A stretch of DNA of 64,000 bases from Romanomermis culicivorax (lineage: Eukaryota; Nematoda; Enoplea; Mermithida; Mermithidae): NCBI GenBank assembly GCA_963922205.1, contig CAWUHX010000147.1, forward strand, positions 822,394-886,393, read 5' to 3'. Below, in pieces: positions 23,175 to 36,226 of the stretch. How positions within the stretch are numbered: position 1 is the stretch's first letter; each line of letters begins with the position of its first letter. A program made the position numbers and the translations under genes. The notes below the pieces were generated by a model. It was given only the letters and a program-made list of their open reading frames with translations. It made no database searches and was not told the origin of the DNA.

Positions 23175-24340
23175 TCTGTTTTTTCTTTATTCTGGTTCAG
23201 TTTTGTTTTATGTGGAAGACTAGAAAACTCTAAGGAAAAAATATTTTGAGTTACAGCATTTGTGTGTGAAATTTTCAATTTGGCCATAACTTAATATTGA
23301 TATTTTGAAAATTGAAGTATTTTATCGAAAATAATTCTCCAAAAAATTTTTCATTTCAATATTTAAAAATTATTAAAAAATCAGCAAAAATTGGGTTAGA
23401 AAGTACCTAAAACAGGTATTGAAAAAATGCTAAAAAATATCAAAAATTCTTGCGTTTTTCGACATAATTGACGAAGGGCTTCACTATTTGTAATTAGTTG
23501 TATTTGTGGAATATTTTTTTGGAAAAATGGCTGGTTTTTTAAAACATAATTCGAATTATCGGCCATTAAAAATTGACAAAGTGGTGTGAAAAAAGGTAAA
23601 AGGGCTATTGAAAAAATGTGAGAAAATGTTGAAAAATTTCAGGTTTTTCAGGTTTCAGGAAAAAATGTGGAAAAATTAGGGGTTGTTTCACATAATTACT
23701 GGAGTGTGTCACTCATTATTACATATTCATCTAAACATTAAAAAATCTTTTTTCGATGAAGACGTGTCCCAACAGCAATTTCTAGATGGCGCCCTGGCCA
23801 CGCCTTTATGGACAAGAATGATTAGCTGATATAGAAATCATGTAGGTCATGCATGAAATGGATAAGATGTTTTTCCCTGTAGGATTCCTTGCCCTTCTGG
23901 TTCTCCATTTCTATTTATATTATAGATAATCACAAGAGATTGGTGGGGAAAAAAAGAAAAAGAGATATTTGGGACAGGAAGAATGAAAGAAAAGTGCAGT
24001 GCATAAACAAAACAATAATTGTAAATTCCTATGGATTTTGCAGTCCTGAAACCTCTTCATGTCTCTAATCATCAAATTTTCTTGATCGGTCATTGGAGCA
24101 ACAGTCCTCAAAATGTTGTCATCAAAATCGTTTACGTAAGCTTTTACCACAAAATTTCTCACTCCCAAAATTGTTGAAGGTCAGGTCAGTATGCTGTCAA
24201 ATTTTCAGTCCCATATGGTATACTGTTTGTTAGAAAATTATGAAAATGTGAACTACGACTTGCTTTCTCTTTTAATCATTCAGGAGCATTTCAAGAAAAA
24301 CTGACTTATACAGGGTGAGCCATAAAAAAGGCCATGGGTA
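23175..24340. other. AT-rich, no recognised gene
   Basis: Runs of A and T with scattered simple sequence, and no supported feature. Confidence 0.4.
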
Positions 24341-24346
24341 CTAGCT

Positions 24347-25801
24347 TTAATAGCTGTCAGAGGGATGAAGCGTTTTTAATGCGATTTCTTGTCTCAATAG
24401 ATTAAACAAGTGGCATAAAAACTGCAGTTTCAGCCTTTTTTTCTCAAATATTGCCCAACAAGAATCAAAAATTCTAAACATGGGTTTTTCCCAAATAAGT
24501 TTTGAAAAATTTACACAAATTGACAAAGTCAACACGTTTTACAACAGAGAAGTAGAGAAGATTCAATCCTGTAAAGTGATTCTGCTCTTGTTGCCATCTA
24601 AGCTGGCATTGGGATCTCACATCCTTCCTTTGTGATCCATGATCCAGCTGCTTTGAACAGTTTTCCAATATTGTTTCCTGCTGAATCTTGTGGGCCCAAT
24701 CCTGTAGCATGGCATTCATTAAGAAGTCATGATTGATATCCCTTCCCTTCCCAGTGGTTCCTTACAGACTGCATGGGAGTGCTAACTGAGTTCATGCGTT
24801 GCCTAAGAACCAGCTTCAGAGGTGCCCATTAGGCATTCCATCTGGGTCTTGCCAATTGTCTGGCACTTGCCAAATGAGTAGTCGGGTCTAGGTCTAGTAA
24901 GGCCTACTCTAGATCTAGATGAGCGAAGCAAGTCTCTCAGTGAAAATCTGTACCTTTTGGTGATTCTCCTTCCTCCAATGCTGGGAGGTTGCTTGTGATT
25001 TATCAAGTACCATACATTGAATGGCTAATGCTGCACTGTACACAGCACAGTTTAGTTTTTTCAACTTTGGGTTTCTCCAGACAATCTCACTAATGGTCAG
25101 CTCACAATATTGGAGGTATTTCTGTCATATACGAATATCCTGAATGACCTTCAATGGTGCTTGCTTCTTGATGGTCTTGGCTTCATTGAAAGCTTTTCCA
25201 AACTCTGTCCACAAAGTTTCAGCTTGTGCTGCATTTACATTATCTGGTATGAGTTCCACTTCAATTGAAGCAATTTCCACTAGGCATTCTGGTTGGGCGA
25301 ATTCAACTGATGGCATTTCTTTTTCCTATTGGATTTCCCTCGCACCAACTCCTTCTTCGAATACTTGCCTCTCTGCATGAGCTTCCTCTGCCACAGGCTA
25401 GGTGACTACTTCCTGTGTCGGATTTCGTTTCCTCTCCAGCTCTCTGTTTTGGCTAAAAAGACAGTTGTGAATCTGGTAGTACTGGGCAACCTCTTACTTG
25501 CAATCAGGTCATTCCAGCAGCTTTGCAGCTATTTATAGTCTTTTTTCCTATTTTCTTCATTCCTCAATGAGATTACTAGGGCTAACAGGACTTGGCAATC
25601 CGCCTCTGTCCAGTTGACAGCTTTGCCTCTCTTAGGCTCTATTCCATGTGGTCCACCAGGGGCCTGGCTACTGCATATTTTCTGTTCTTGGCTTCTAGAG
25701 CCCTTAAGCATAGAAATACTGCCTTCACTATTGCTGGCTTGGGTAGCTCCCCAAAAGTGAGCACTGATTACATGGTGGCTGTTTAATCCACTATTCTGCA
25801 T
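24347..25801 (-). pseudogene. R2/NeSL-like LINE relic (N-terminal region)
   Basis: Minus-strand pieces in changing frames: VNWTEADCQVLLALV (Myb-like helix) near 25610, NAAQAETLWTEFGKAFNEA near 25220, then KLKKLNCAVYSAALAIQ and QHWRKENHQKVQIFTERLASL near 25060-24930. This layout, a Myb-like motif then an 'LN..VY.AA..' block and a W-R charged helix, is typical of the region before RT in R2/NeSL-type retrotransposons of invertebrates. Numerous stops. RT motifs were not found. A short piece near 24700-24590 may be the continuation. Confidence 0.4.
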
Positions 25802-25804
25802 CAG

Positions 25805-28060
25805 GGTGTGAACATAGAAGTTAACAGCATTAATGCTTTTTCATCTTCTCATGGATTCAATAGAGAAGTGGCCAGCTTTGTCCTACTAAAGATAAGCAGT
25901 AGTTGATCATCTACTGTTTTTTTCCAGGAACCTTGTTCCACAAATGCAAAAAGGGGTCAAATTTATTTTCCACATGTGGGAAAAAAATTTTTTGTCTTAA
26001 AATCCTCGTTTTCTAGCTTGAAAATTCTCACAGATTCTTTATTTAAGTGTTTTTGAGCTTTTTAAAGCATTCTGATAATCATTCTGATCATATACTTCAA
26101 AAATTAGATTTAAATTTTGTGTTCATAAATCGTAATTTCTAGAAATATATCATTCAAAAAAATTTTAAATCATTTATTTGTTTGTAACCTTTTATAAATT
26201 TGACTGAAAAGCAATCAGTCAGAAGCATAGAACTTTTTCAAAAATACATCCTTGAAGCTTTTGAATTGAATTTACGTTAAAAAAAAGAACAGATGCTTCA
26301 AAAAGTTGAGAAAGTTAATGTGTTGATTTTTCTAAAAAAATTTATGAAGGAAAAAATGTGGATCTTCATAAAATATAATGATGTAATATTCAAGATCAGA
26401 AACCAAACACGAAGTAATATGTTTGAGATGATGAAAACTATTAAAAATTGAATGGCAAATGAAGATAGACATGCAAAAAGCTGCACCTGAGCTTGGTAAT
26501 AAGTAATGATGATTATCAAAGTTATAACTGGCGGGATGCACCTGAAAATTTTGAGATTTGGACCTCCTAAAATGCACCATAATGCATCTTTTGGATATGA
26601 AAACCCCAAATTTTTCCTCCACATTCGTGGAGAGACCTCAAAAATTTTTTCCACATTGTGCAAATATGGAAGAAACATTGGATCACACTATCCAGCAGGA
26701 CTGGCTGTTGCCCAGGTTGAACTGTCAATTTCATAGTGCCTGAGAAGGACATTATAGTGTACTATCCAGCAGACTCTGGCTGGCAGGTACACTGGTGAAA
26801 AAGTCAATTCCATTGCAACTAACTTTTACATCAGTCACTATCTGCAAGCCAACTGGAACAGTTGGGCAGATTAGCTTGCCATTCAAACAATCATTTCCAT
26901 AGTGACTGACAGAGGCGTTATCAGTCACTATAATGTACTATCTAGCAGAGTCGAGCTAGAAGGTACACCAGTACATCCATGGATTCCATAGTAACCAGCC
27001 AACCTACATCTGTCAGTCACTGTCTCTCTGCTGTCGATTCCATAGTGAGCAAATTGAGCACAAGAGGCTTGCCTCTCCGCCAGGAGAGGACTCTGTACTC
27101 CATTCACACATTACTGGGACTTCCAGCATTCAACACTTTTGATTGCTGGAGGACCAGGCCCAGTGGTCAGCAGCATTGACCTGTCCTACATTGTAAATAT
27201 TGGAGAATTGATCACAGCCATTTGATTCTTTGAGTTCCAGTTTTCAACATGGAAATCATTTTGCTATACTAAAAAGGCCATTCACTTGATGTAGATTGCA
27301 AAATGACCATTTCAAATGTTTCCTTCTCAAAAAATTTCTACCTTGCTGTGTTAATGAAACCTGGAGCTGTTTTATTACAACACAATTAAAATAATTTGAA
27401 ATAAAAAGACAAAAGTCTTTCTGTTCAGTAGTCCAGCAATTTTCTATGACAAACTTGGAAGTTTGCTGATGGCATTTTCTTCCTTAAAACATTGGGCAGG
27501 ATTACAGAAGGCTGAATAGTGGCCAGAAAATAGATATTCCATCAATAAAATTATCCTATAATTTTGAGTGATATAACAGAGGGCTGCATAACTCATTTTG
27601 TGTATAAAATTTGATCTATATATTCCGGTGTTTTATATATAGGCCCTTTTGCATAAAACGTTTTCATATGTAATAGGTTATGGATTCATATGCTAAAAGC
27701 CTAAATTCTGTTGCATAAAGCAATAATAATAAGTAAAAATTCATAATTGGATTTTCATAAGTGATTTTCACATTATGTTGCATAAAACTTATAAACTCAT
27801 AAATTATTAGTCCGTTAACATATGGAAAATTGTCAAAATCTTAATAACATCACATGATGTATGAGCACTGTCTTAAGTGGTGTTTTTCTATTTGTTGAAC
27901 GGCTTGTTCTGGGACATTTGATTCATCAAGTGTTGATGATGATCTGAATATTGTTGCCCATCTGTGATGCCATGTATTCAGACCAAGAATTAATGCTGAC
28001 AGAAATTTTGATTAGATTACTTCTAAGTTCTATTTAACTGATGAACATGCAGCAATGGTG
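25805..28060. other. No recognised gene; hairpin near 26897-26932
   Basis: AT-rich. Between 26690 and 27040 the motif 'actat[c/t][c/t]agcag' and 'cagtcactat' recur in both orientations. One pair (catagtgactga ... tcagtcactata) forms a hairpin at 26897-26932. Probably a MITE cluster. Confidence 0.35.
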
Positions 28061-28232
28061 ATTGAGAGTTTGTAAGATTTTATTTAGCATCCATCTTGTC
28101 CGAATTCCTCTTCGTCCCCAGAACAACAGATCCTTGCAGTATTCAGCCACAAATGGAAATTTCAGTCTGATTGACGATCCTCATGGCTTACATAAATCAA
28201 CCGTTTGTCTCACATTACTAAAGTTTACTTCC

Positions 28233-28421
28233 CTAATTTGGACTGCAAATCGTCATATGCACTTTTCCATTCTGTATAAGACCATAAGATGTGGACAGGG
28301 GCAGGATCAATCGTTTCTTGAGAATATTCAACCATTTTTTAACCAATTCTGTCTTTCCAGATTTGGTTGGGGCTGATACAATGCAATTAAATGGATGTTT
28401 CCAGGCTAATTCCATATTCAT
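28233..28421 (-). pseudogene. Polinton/Maverick packaging-ATPase fragment
   Basis: The ATG at 28421 opens about 60 residues with HPFNCIVSAPTKSGKTELVKKWL, the N-terminal strand and Walker A loop of the FtsK/HerA-type genome-packaging ATPase of Polintons and adintoviruses (normally G-P-T-G-S-G-K-T). The next segment (SYGLIQNGKVHM) fits the following strand. It then stops, and downstream minus frames to 28062 give no clear Walker B. A possible TATA (TATAAATATAG) lies at 28476-28466. About 30 kb from the virion-gene module at 58.4-64 kb, so a separate, older copy. Confidence 0.6.
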
Positions 28422-28429
28422 CACTCACT

Positions 28430-30760
28430 CTCATATATTAAAATGATGACAAACACATATGCATTCTATATTTATAGAAAAAACAACATAAAACTTCAAA
28501 ATTTCCAACCATAAGGCACAGAGCTTTTCAATGTTGAGACGATTAAAAACCTATTTGAGATCCACCACAAGTGATCAAAAGTGTACATCGTTGGTGATAC
28601 TGAATATTCACAGAAACGATAATCAATCCAATGAACAAATTTTTGATTTATCTTGCACTAAAAACCATCGATTAGATTTTTAAAATAAATAGATTTGATG
28701 CTATACCTTTGCTTTCAGGCAACCACCAGTATGAAATATTTCACTTTTTTATGAACACACAAAATGAATGATTGATTGTTATTCAAAATGTCGTCCTGAT
28801 GTGATAATTTTAATGATGATATATTGAATGAAAAGTTAGTCACAAGCATGCAAGAAGCAGAAAGAGCATTGCTAATAATTGTTTTAATTCTAATGAAATT
28901 TCAGTTTAGACCTCTACCACTCAAAATCCCGCGTATGCGCCTGATCCCTGACTGCCAATCCGACGACCCAGATTCAATCCCTCTAGTGCCAGATTTTTTC
29001 TGTCAGTGGAACTGAGCGAGACATGATGTCAACAGTCACGCCACCATGGGTAGTCAGTCATCTGACTACGCTTGACTTGAAAAAGTGGATGACGTCAAAA
29101 AACGCCCAGTTCCATGAGCTTTACTACTCATGGGCATGAGTGCATAGTTAAGAGAGAAAGAAAAAGAAACCTGAAAGCAGAAGGATACATAAACAAGAAT
29201 ACAGTATGGCCTAAGAAGATATTTGCATAAGCTGATAGGATACTTATTGACTAATTGCATGGTGGACAGTAACACCAATCAGATGAAAAAATGATATTAA
29301 TAAGAATGAGGGATGATTACCCATTCTACGCCTAGGAGAAGTTGCAAAAATTTGGCAAACTTATAAGACAATTTTCAGTCTGAAGAATAATTAGTGTTTG
29401 AGAATTTTGTGGCCAAGGAAAGGTTCAAAAATAATGGGCAAACAGAAAAGATACAGAAAGCAAAGAAAATTGTCAATTTCTAAAGTCCAGACAAAGACCT
29501 AAAAATTTAATGAACAGGAAAGTTACAGTATATTTCATGAGTTTTGTCCTGGTCAGAATTTTGTCATTATGAAGCAATATGTATAGTAGAACATGTATTA
29601 TCAGAACATAACATTTTCACAGATATAATAGTTTATTCCTTAAACTTCTGAACAAAGTATTACAAACACAGTAAACATTCAAAAATCTTATAGATCATTC
29701 CATGTTACCCTGGATGATCACAAAAACCTATTCAACTCTCAATATATATTTTCATATGATTTTATTTCCATACTTGAAGGAATAATAGCAGTTTTTTTCT
29801 GTCTTACATGCCACCCAGAATACTCTTTACACTATCGACTATAATACACCCATTCCATATTTCCTAGATAACTTCTGTCTGTATGCTGCTGAATAGATAT
29901 TCTGGAATGTAAAATGAATTGGGGCATTATTTCCACATGCAGCAGAAATTATTGACTTGAACTTCAGCTGTTTCCATGCTCCACCTACCTTAGGGTATTC
30001 AGCTCAGGCCAATTAAATATATTTTGTTTTTTAAAGAATTTAAAGACTTTGTGAAGACTTTAAGGAATTGGAACATTTCAGTCAACTCCAAGAAATCTCT
30101 CATCAAACTGAACAAAGACTAGTCTCATGCAATAAAAAGTGCCTTGAATGACTACTTTAGTGTCCTATAGAGACCAACAGGTGATGTTTTAGAAGGATAA
30201 ATCAAATGCAGCAATATAAAATGGTAAAAAATTAGTTGACCCTGATAGAGAGAATTTGGATTCATAGTTTTTTCCAATGCATTCATTTTGATGGAACTCT
30301 TGACATATTTCCCTATAGATATAGAGTTGCCAAGTGAAATATTTTGTAGAGTATGTTACATACCTATTTACTGGAATGTTTCTTCAGTATAGTAGTTTTT
30401 TTAATTATTTCATTCACGGCTCAATGACAAGATTTATAAACTATTAGTTGCAAGAACCAGTTTTGATTGAAGTTGAAAATCAAAACTATCAACTTCAACC
30501 TATTCCTTATTGACTATACTGATTATTTTGAAAAATAATTTGTAAATTTTGATAAATCTTGTATTCATCTTGGCATCAGGCAAAAATCTGTTGAGGGATA
30601 ACCAGTGGCCAGCTGGGTAATATCACTGAAGCCCAGCTGAGTTTCATAGGGTTTGACCCATTGTTTTAAATTTATTGATTCGACTGGGGCTAGCATGTTT
30701 ATTTGTTAACCATAATCATATCAAATTGTCCACATTATCAAAACTGTCAAACTCTGTAGT
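28430..30760. other. No gene; GC-rich island 28910-29110
   Basis: Most is AT-rich and non-coding. The 200-bp island at 28910-29110 has CpG and ATGACGTCA, a CRE-like site at about 29090. It could be an old promoter or transposon end. Confidence 0.35.
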
Positions 30761-30764
30761 GAGC

Positions 30765-30935
30765 ATACCTGTAATTGGGGATGGAGGGTTGGAGGGGGAC
30801 CCCCTAACTTAGTCTAACCCTATACCCACATGTTGGCAGCCCTCAAACCTATATCCAACTTTCCCCCCTCCCCAACCAATCTGTGTTTACTATCCTCCTC
30901 CCCCAACCCAAGGATGCATGCACAGGTTGCTCCCT
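30765..30935. repeat. G/C-run MITE, family 'ACCTGTAATTGGGG', decayed copy
   Basis: Starts CATACCTGTAATTGGGG and is followed by runs of G then C with 'ttggcagccctcaaacc' resembling the 'aatgttggtacccacc' core of the copies at 44.2 and 46.7 kb. Confidence 0.55.
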
Positions 30936-31878
30936 TTCCTAATTTACTTCATGCACACATGGTGTACTGTATTTTTCATAGCAGAATGCCATGCCAGTTT
31001 TCTCCCAGCTTTGTGTAATTGTGTGCAGAAGCACTGTTTTTTTTTGGTGGAAGATTTCTCCACATGCCCATAATTTTTTTGCTCATCATTTCCAAATTTT
31101 TCTGCCCAAAAGAATACCCTATTTGAAAAAAATGGTGCTTTTGTCGGAGTGTGTTGTGTTGTAAGTTGTTGACTGTGCATTACTGCAGCATTTTCTGCTG
31201 GGAGTGTTTTTTTATTGTGCCAATGTGATTTTTGGCACAAAAAATTTTGAGCATTAGTTCCAATTGGCAAATAGTTTCTGCCTGAGTATCTGACACCAAA
31301 TTTTCTTTATTTCTAGACATTCTAGGCTCAGAAAACACTACTTTGTCGGGGCTTCACGCCTAGTATAGAGATTGAATGAATAGAAGATTCATTAGTTTTA
31401 CACACTTACTCATGTTTAGAAAGTCTAGTAATAACTTTCCTGGAAATAAATTGAATAAGTGAACGATTTCTCTGGCAACATGAGTTAGCTAGCTAATATT
31501 CAGTATTCCAACAAAAATTAAGATTTTTCATTTCCATCAATTTTTTCTCTCAAGTCTTGAAATTTTTGACCATTTTTCAGGGAAAATCTTGCATCATTCT
31601 GGTCAAAAACACCATCAAATCAAATAATGGTCTCTCTCCTCCCCCTCCCCCCTTCTGGCTGGCGCCTAATCAACCAGGCTAGGCTAGGCTCATTAGCTAA
31701 TTTACAATTTTTAATCATAGGAAGACATTAAAGTCAGCAACCAAAAATAAATAATTTTGTCCAAAAACCAATCAAAGGCTAGTTTTCTTGTATTTCATTC
31801 ATTCATGTCAGTTTTAGGCTTTAAATCCAATTTTTTATATTTGGAAGGAAAATAAAAAGATTGGTAAATGGTATGCAT

Positions 31879-32327
31879 CATACATGTAACGGAGCTCCGA
31901 GGTCTGGGTGGGGGGGGGGGGGGGTTGGAGCACTTTTTTCGGGCTGGGGGTCAGTAATTCCCAAAATTTTGGGGGAGGGGTCCCTGAAGAAAAAAAAATT
32001 CGATTTTTTCATGAAAAACGTCCGAAAAACGATTCAAAAAGTAGTAATTTTGTCTAGAAAATGATAAAATATGTACTTATGGTGCGAAGCACCGACAAAA
32101 TTGACGTTTTTGACAATTTTATTGTTCAAAAATTGACATTTCTCATGAAAAAATGTCATTTTTCAGCATTTTTCCGACTAAAACTATGGGGGTTTCTAGG
32201 GCTTCCATATGGCTAGCCATTGGATTGGAAAATCCTGGGGGGGGGTCGCCCAATGGCTAGCCATATGGTCGATGACTTCTGGGAGGGGGGTTCCCATAGC
32301 ACTTCCCCCCCCCCCAATTACATGTAT
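31879..32327. mobile_element. 449-bp G-rich MITE with 9-bp target duplication
   Basis: The inverted ends (c)atacatgtaa(c)... and ...aattacatgtat bracket long G and C runs. The same 9 bases, ggtatgcat, flank both sides (31870-31878 and 32328-32336). An 8-9 bp duplication suggests mobilisation by a Mutator-type or related transposase. Non-coding. Confidence 0.8.
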
Positions 32328-32509
32328 GGTATGCATAAATTTTTCTGGAATTAGATTTTCTAGAATCCTGGGAAATGAAACTTTTGAGTTTTAATTTCTT
32401 AGACAGGAAGATTTAATTTTACAATTATCGAATTTAATGAATTTTCAGCAGGGTTAGTGTAGAATTCAAAAACTAAGGAAGTAATCAAGAATTTAGATTT
32501 ACAACATGC

Positions 32510-34300
32510 AAGAATTTCTGCTTAGGCTACAACCGTTTTTATCACACAATATCCAAAAAATTCACAAAAAGTTTTTAGGAAAACAACTGGGAAAAATAGT
32601 GCCTTCAAGTGTGACAACAAAAGAGAATTTTCCCATTTTTTCCACTAAATTTTTCTGTTGTTCCAAGAAATTTTTTAATTCTGTGAACATAATTCGGCTG
32701 TATTTGACAAATGATTGCATCATTATGAGAACAGAGATTGTTACTGGTTGAAAAACTCAAATTTTTGGTTGCTCAGCTGATTTTTCAGTTTCAGTTGTAT
32801 GCTTTCAATATGATTTTTTGCATTTTGTCTGGCTGCGAAAAATCCTTGGATTACATAGCTGCAAAAAAATTTAAACACTTGCCCACAAAATATGTTAAAT
32901 TGAAAAGATTAATTTTCCATTGTAGTGTATCATTTTAGTGCACAGCTCACCACTGAGAAGTTTATTTCTAAATTTTGCTGTTCCATCTAAATTGATGAAA
33001 CCCTTATAGAAATTTGAGCTGGTTAGCTGATTGAAAACGTTGAGGCATTTTTTTAGCCTGGGCATCATTAGACTGGGAGAATCAATAATAGAAAATCATG
33101 TTGAAAAAGATGATCAAAAAATTTTTCCATTTGTTATTCAGACATAGGAAGAGTGGGGGAAAAATGTAATAGATTTCTACATGTTTGATGATGATAAATG
33201 AAACATATTCTAATTCTTTGTTTTACTTTCTCAGATAATTTTTCATTATTGCCTTAACAATAAGTATGCTGTGCAGAAGTAGCTATTATCAAAATTTAAA
33301 AAAGTAAGATGTGGAAATTATTATGGTCACCTACGTTACATTTTGTTGTATTTAAATCCCTAAAAATGAATATTATGCATGCTTTAGTTTTGTTTTTTTC
33401 AAATTCTAAAACCAGGGTTAATTTATGTTACTGTAAGCTGATCACTATTTATGCTACACTTGTAGTGAGTCTAGTTTATGGCTGGAAGCCAATTGTATGG
33501 ACAACCATGCTACCTGCTACCATGCCTTTTGGCCTGGTCCTAGTAAGTTCATTAAAATTTTTGAATAGATCTGAGAATTTCAGTAGAACAAAAATAAAAA
33601 AATCAATTTTGGATCCAACCATTCAAGACATTTTCTACCAAACAGATTCTGATGTAATACAGGTTATCAGTTTATTAATTGTCGGTATCATTCTGGCATT
33701 TTGTTGGGTACCCATTGTTTCTATCATTGGGTACTCATTGTTTCTATCATATCATACTAATAAAGTATTGTGTTCCTCTGTTAAATGTATGTATGTAGGG
33801 TTGTGCTGGTTATTACTCACACTATACTACTTACTGTAGCTGGACTTAACCTATGTAGTCACATGCTCCTGAAGCTAATAATAGTGATTAACTATATTAT
33901 CGCTACCAATTAATTAATATACTTGTTTCTAACCTAATGCTTCTTGCAGCATAGTTTTTGCCTTATTGCTGGTGGGTATAGCAGTGTGGCAGTTGTATGG
34001 ATGGTTTGTGTGGCATGTTCCTGCTCATTCCATTCACATGATGGCTCTCATGTTGCTCGCCTTGAGGCCAGCAAATCCTGATCTGCGGCAACCTCCAATG
34101 CAGGCACAAATTATTTTGAATTTGGATCAAACATTCGAATTTTTATGTTATGTTGAGTCACTTGGAATAAATTTTGGTTTGTGTTTAATGCATTACTGCA
34201 AGTACTAACTCAAATTTGCATGCATTAATGACCAAAATTTGCATTAACCACCCAACAAACTCATTGATAGTGTGGTGTCATTTATCAGAAAATGCCAATA
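32510..34300 (+). other. Hydrophobic ORFs 33309-33839 and 33966-34208, not assigned
   Basis: 33309-33839 would encode 176 residues with several hydrophobic segments (for example VISLLIVGIILAFCWVPIVSIIGYSLF). 33966-34208 would encode 80. No family resemblance, and AT-rich sequence makes such frames by chance. Reported only so that the region is described. Confidence 0.15.
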
Positions 34301-34676
34301 TAAGGACAATAAAAGTAAAAATCATAGACATTAGTATATTTTCAAAAGACTAAAAAGGTTACACCAGCTTCTTTTTCAAGAAGTATATCACTCTCCAAAC
34401 ACAGACCTCATCAACATGCTTGAAGGCAGACATTCATATGAAACTTGAATATTGTTTTAGTGATGTTCTTTAAGCATTGTCAATCTTCTGTTGTCAATGT
34501 CTGATCTCAGGAAATATCTTCACTTGCAGCAATTTAATAAAATCTAAATGAAAAGCAGACTATAAATGGAGAGTGTATATAGTAGTTGCGCTCCCACACA
34601 ATTCTACCATTAGATTCTGAGCACTCTCAGTGAGTTTATACATTTTCATGCTAAAATAGCTAAAGGTTATAAGTAC

Positions 34677-35067
34677 CTTGTACAATTGTCTTCAGAATTG
34701 GCATACAAATTACTATAAAATTCTGCATCCTTGATATTAAAATATTCAGTTGTGGCTTTGCGGTATGAATTGTAGGCTGGATGACTGTAATACTTCAAGT
34801 ATTTCTTGCTGATCAGATATTCACCAGGTGACAGATTGCCAGTTACCTGGCAGACTATGTCTCTAATAAAAAATGATCAATAATTAGCACAATTACATAA
34901 TAAAAGTAAACAATATTGCATTTTACAGCTTACCCACATCTAATACACTCTCCATCATGCTGAAAGAAGCACTTCTTATTATCAGTGATAGGGGATTCAT
35001 CCACTGCATTTTCTATATTGCTGCATAGGTCAACAATTACAAACCAGATAAAATGCATGGTTTTCAT
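34677..35067 (-). CDS. Small secreted cysteine-containing protein, two exons seen
   Basis: Exon 1 (35067-34934) starts at ATG with a signal peptide (MKTMHFIWFVIVDLC...), then acidic residues and CFFQHDGECIRC. A GTAAGC donor, a 71-bp intron and a TTTTTTATTAG acceptor join it in phase to exon 2 (34862-34677). Exon 2 adds about 62 residues rich in Tyr, Asn and Ser (GEYLISKKYLKYYSHPAYN...) and ends in DNCTR at a GTACTT donor. At least one more exon should lie below 34677 and was not located. Extracellular; family not recognised. Host gene rather than transposon, because splice phases and frame are intact. Confidence 0.6.
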
Positions 35068-35069
35068 CT

Positions 35070-36226
35070 TAAAAGTACAAAAAGTAGTCACATTGAGAAA
35101 ATAGCCAGAGGAGGAGGCATCAATACCTGACTTGCAGTGAATAGTGATCTCACTGCTGAACTATGCTTTTGGAGCCTTTCTTGCCATTGATGTTATGGGC
35201 TAGTTGTTCTGTGATAAATTCGAATGATGACTACCCTTTTGAATTTTTGTGGGTGTAACAATTGATGTTGCATGACTACTAGCTTTCTTATCATTGATAG
35301 AATCTGCCCTAGTTGGTCTCTCATGTTTCTTTGCTGAACTGCCAACTTTAAGGACTATGCAACATTGGTCCCTCATGCTGAGCTTGGCATATGTGAATGT
35401 TTCCCTGTGTTACTTGTTCCATTCATAGAATAATCACATCTTTTGTCTTCAGTCCTTTCTTCAACATTTTCTATGATTCATAGTATAAGAAAAAATGCTT
35501 TATAGCATAAACATTGTTGGAGACAAACATCAGTTCCTGTTGCCTTCATTATTGGTCTTAGCACTTCAAACATAATATCAGAATTAAGCACAAATAAGTT
35601 AAAAATTAGTGTAATGTAGCATTCAGAGAAACGAGAGTAACCCAAATGTTCACCCCTGTTCATTTAGTGCACTTTCCCCCACCACAAATTCCACAGATGT
35701 ATAAATTGTGTCACAATACCTGAATCAAAACTTGAACATCTTACTGATTACACAATAGATTACATATAGAGCCTAAATGCTGCAGTGCATTCCCAAGATC
35801 CAACAACTTATGCAGCAATCTTCCAGTAAAACTGCTGTCGTTTGAATTTCGTTTGAGGCATTGATTGTATAAAAGATGATGTTCGAACATCTGAAAATTT
35901 CGGATTTATGTTTTACTGCATAGAATGAGAGTCTACATTGTGAAACTGTTCAAACACACTTGATTAATATACGCTCTAAATCTGTAGAGATTCTCATAAT
36001 TTTGTGCATCTAATTTTCCTCAGGAGTCACCTGGATTTTGAGTCCCTGCCTGAACCAAAAACATGGAATAAATAAAACATCATTTTCCAAGGGCCCTTTG
36101 AAAATTTTCAAGTGGGTTAGGAGCCTGTGACTAATTGTAAAATTTCCCCTAGAAGCTATTTTTGGCTGTTTAAATAAGGACATATAGAGATGAGGACCAT
36201 GTGGCTATTAGTAAAAACTACACACA
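35070..36226. other. No recognised gene
   Basis: Non-coding AT-rich sequence, possibly the promoter side of the 35067 gene on its left part. Confidence 0.4.

Noticed and set aside
24803-25006. Arg-rich 67-codon frame as an independent gene
   Set aside because: It lies inside the R2-like relic in a different frame and shows no family motif.
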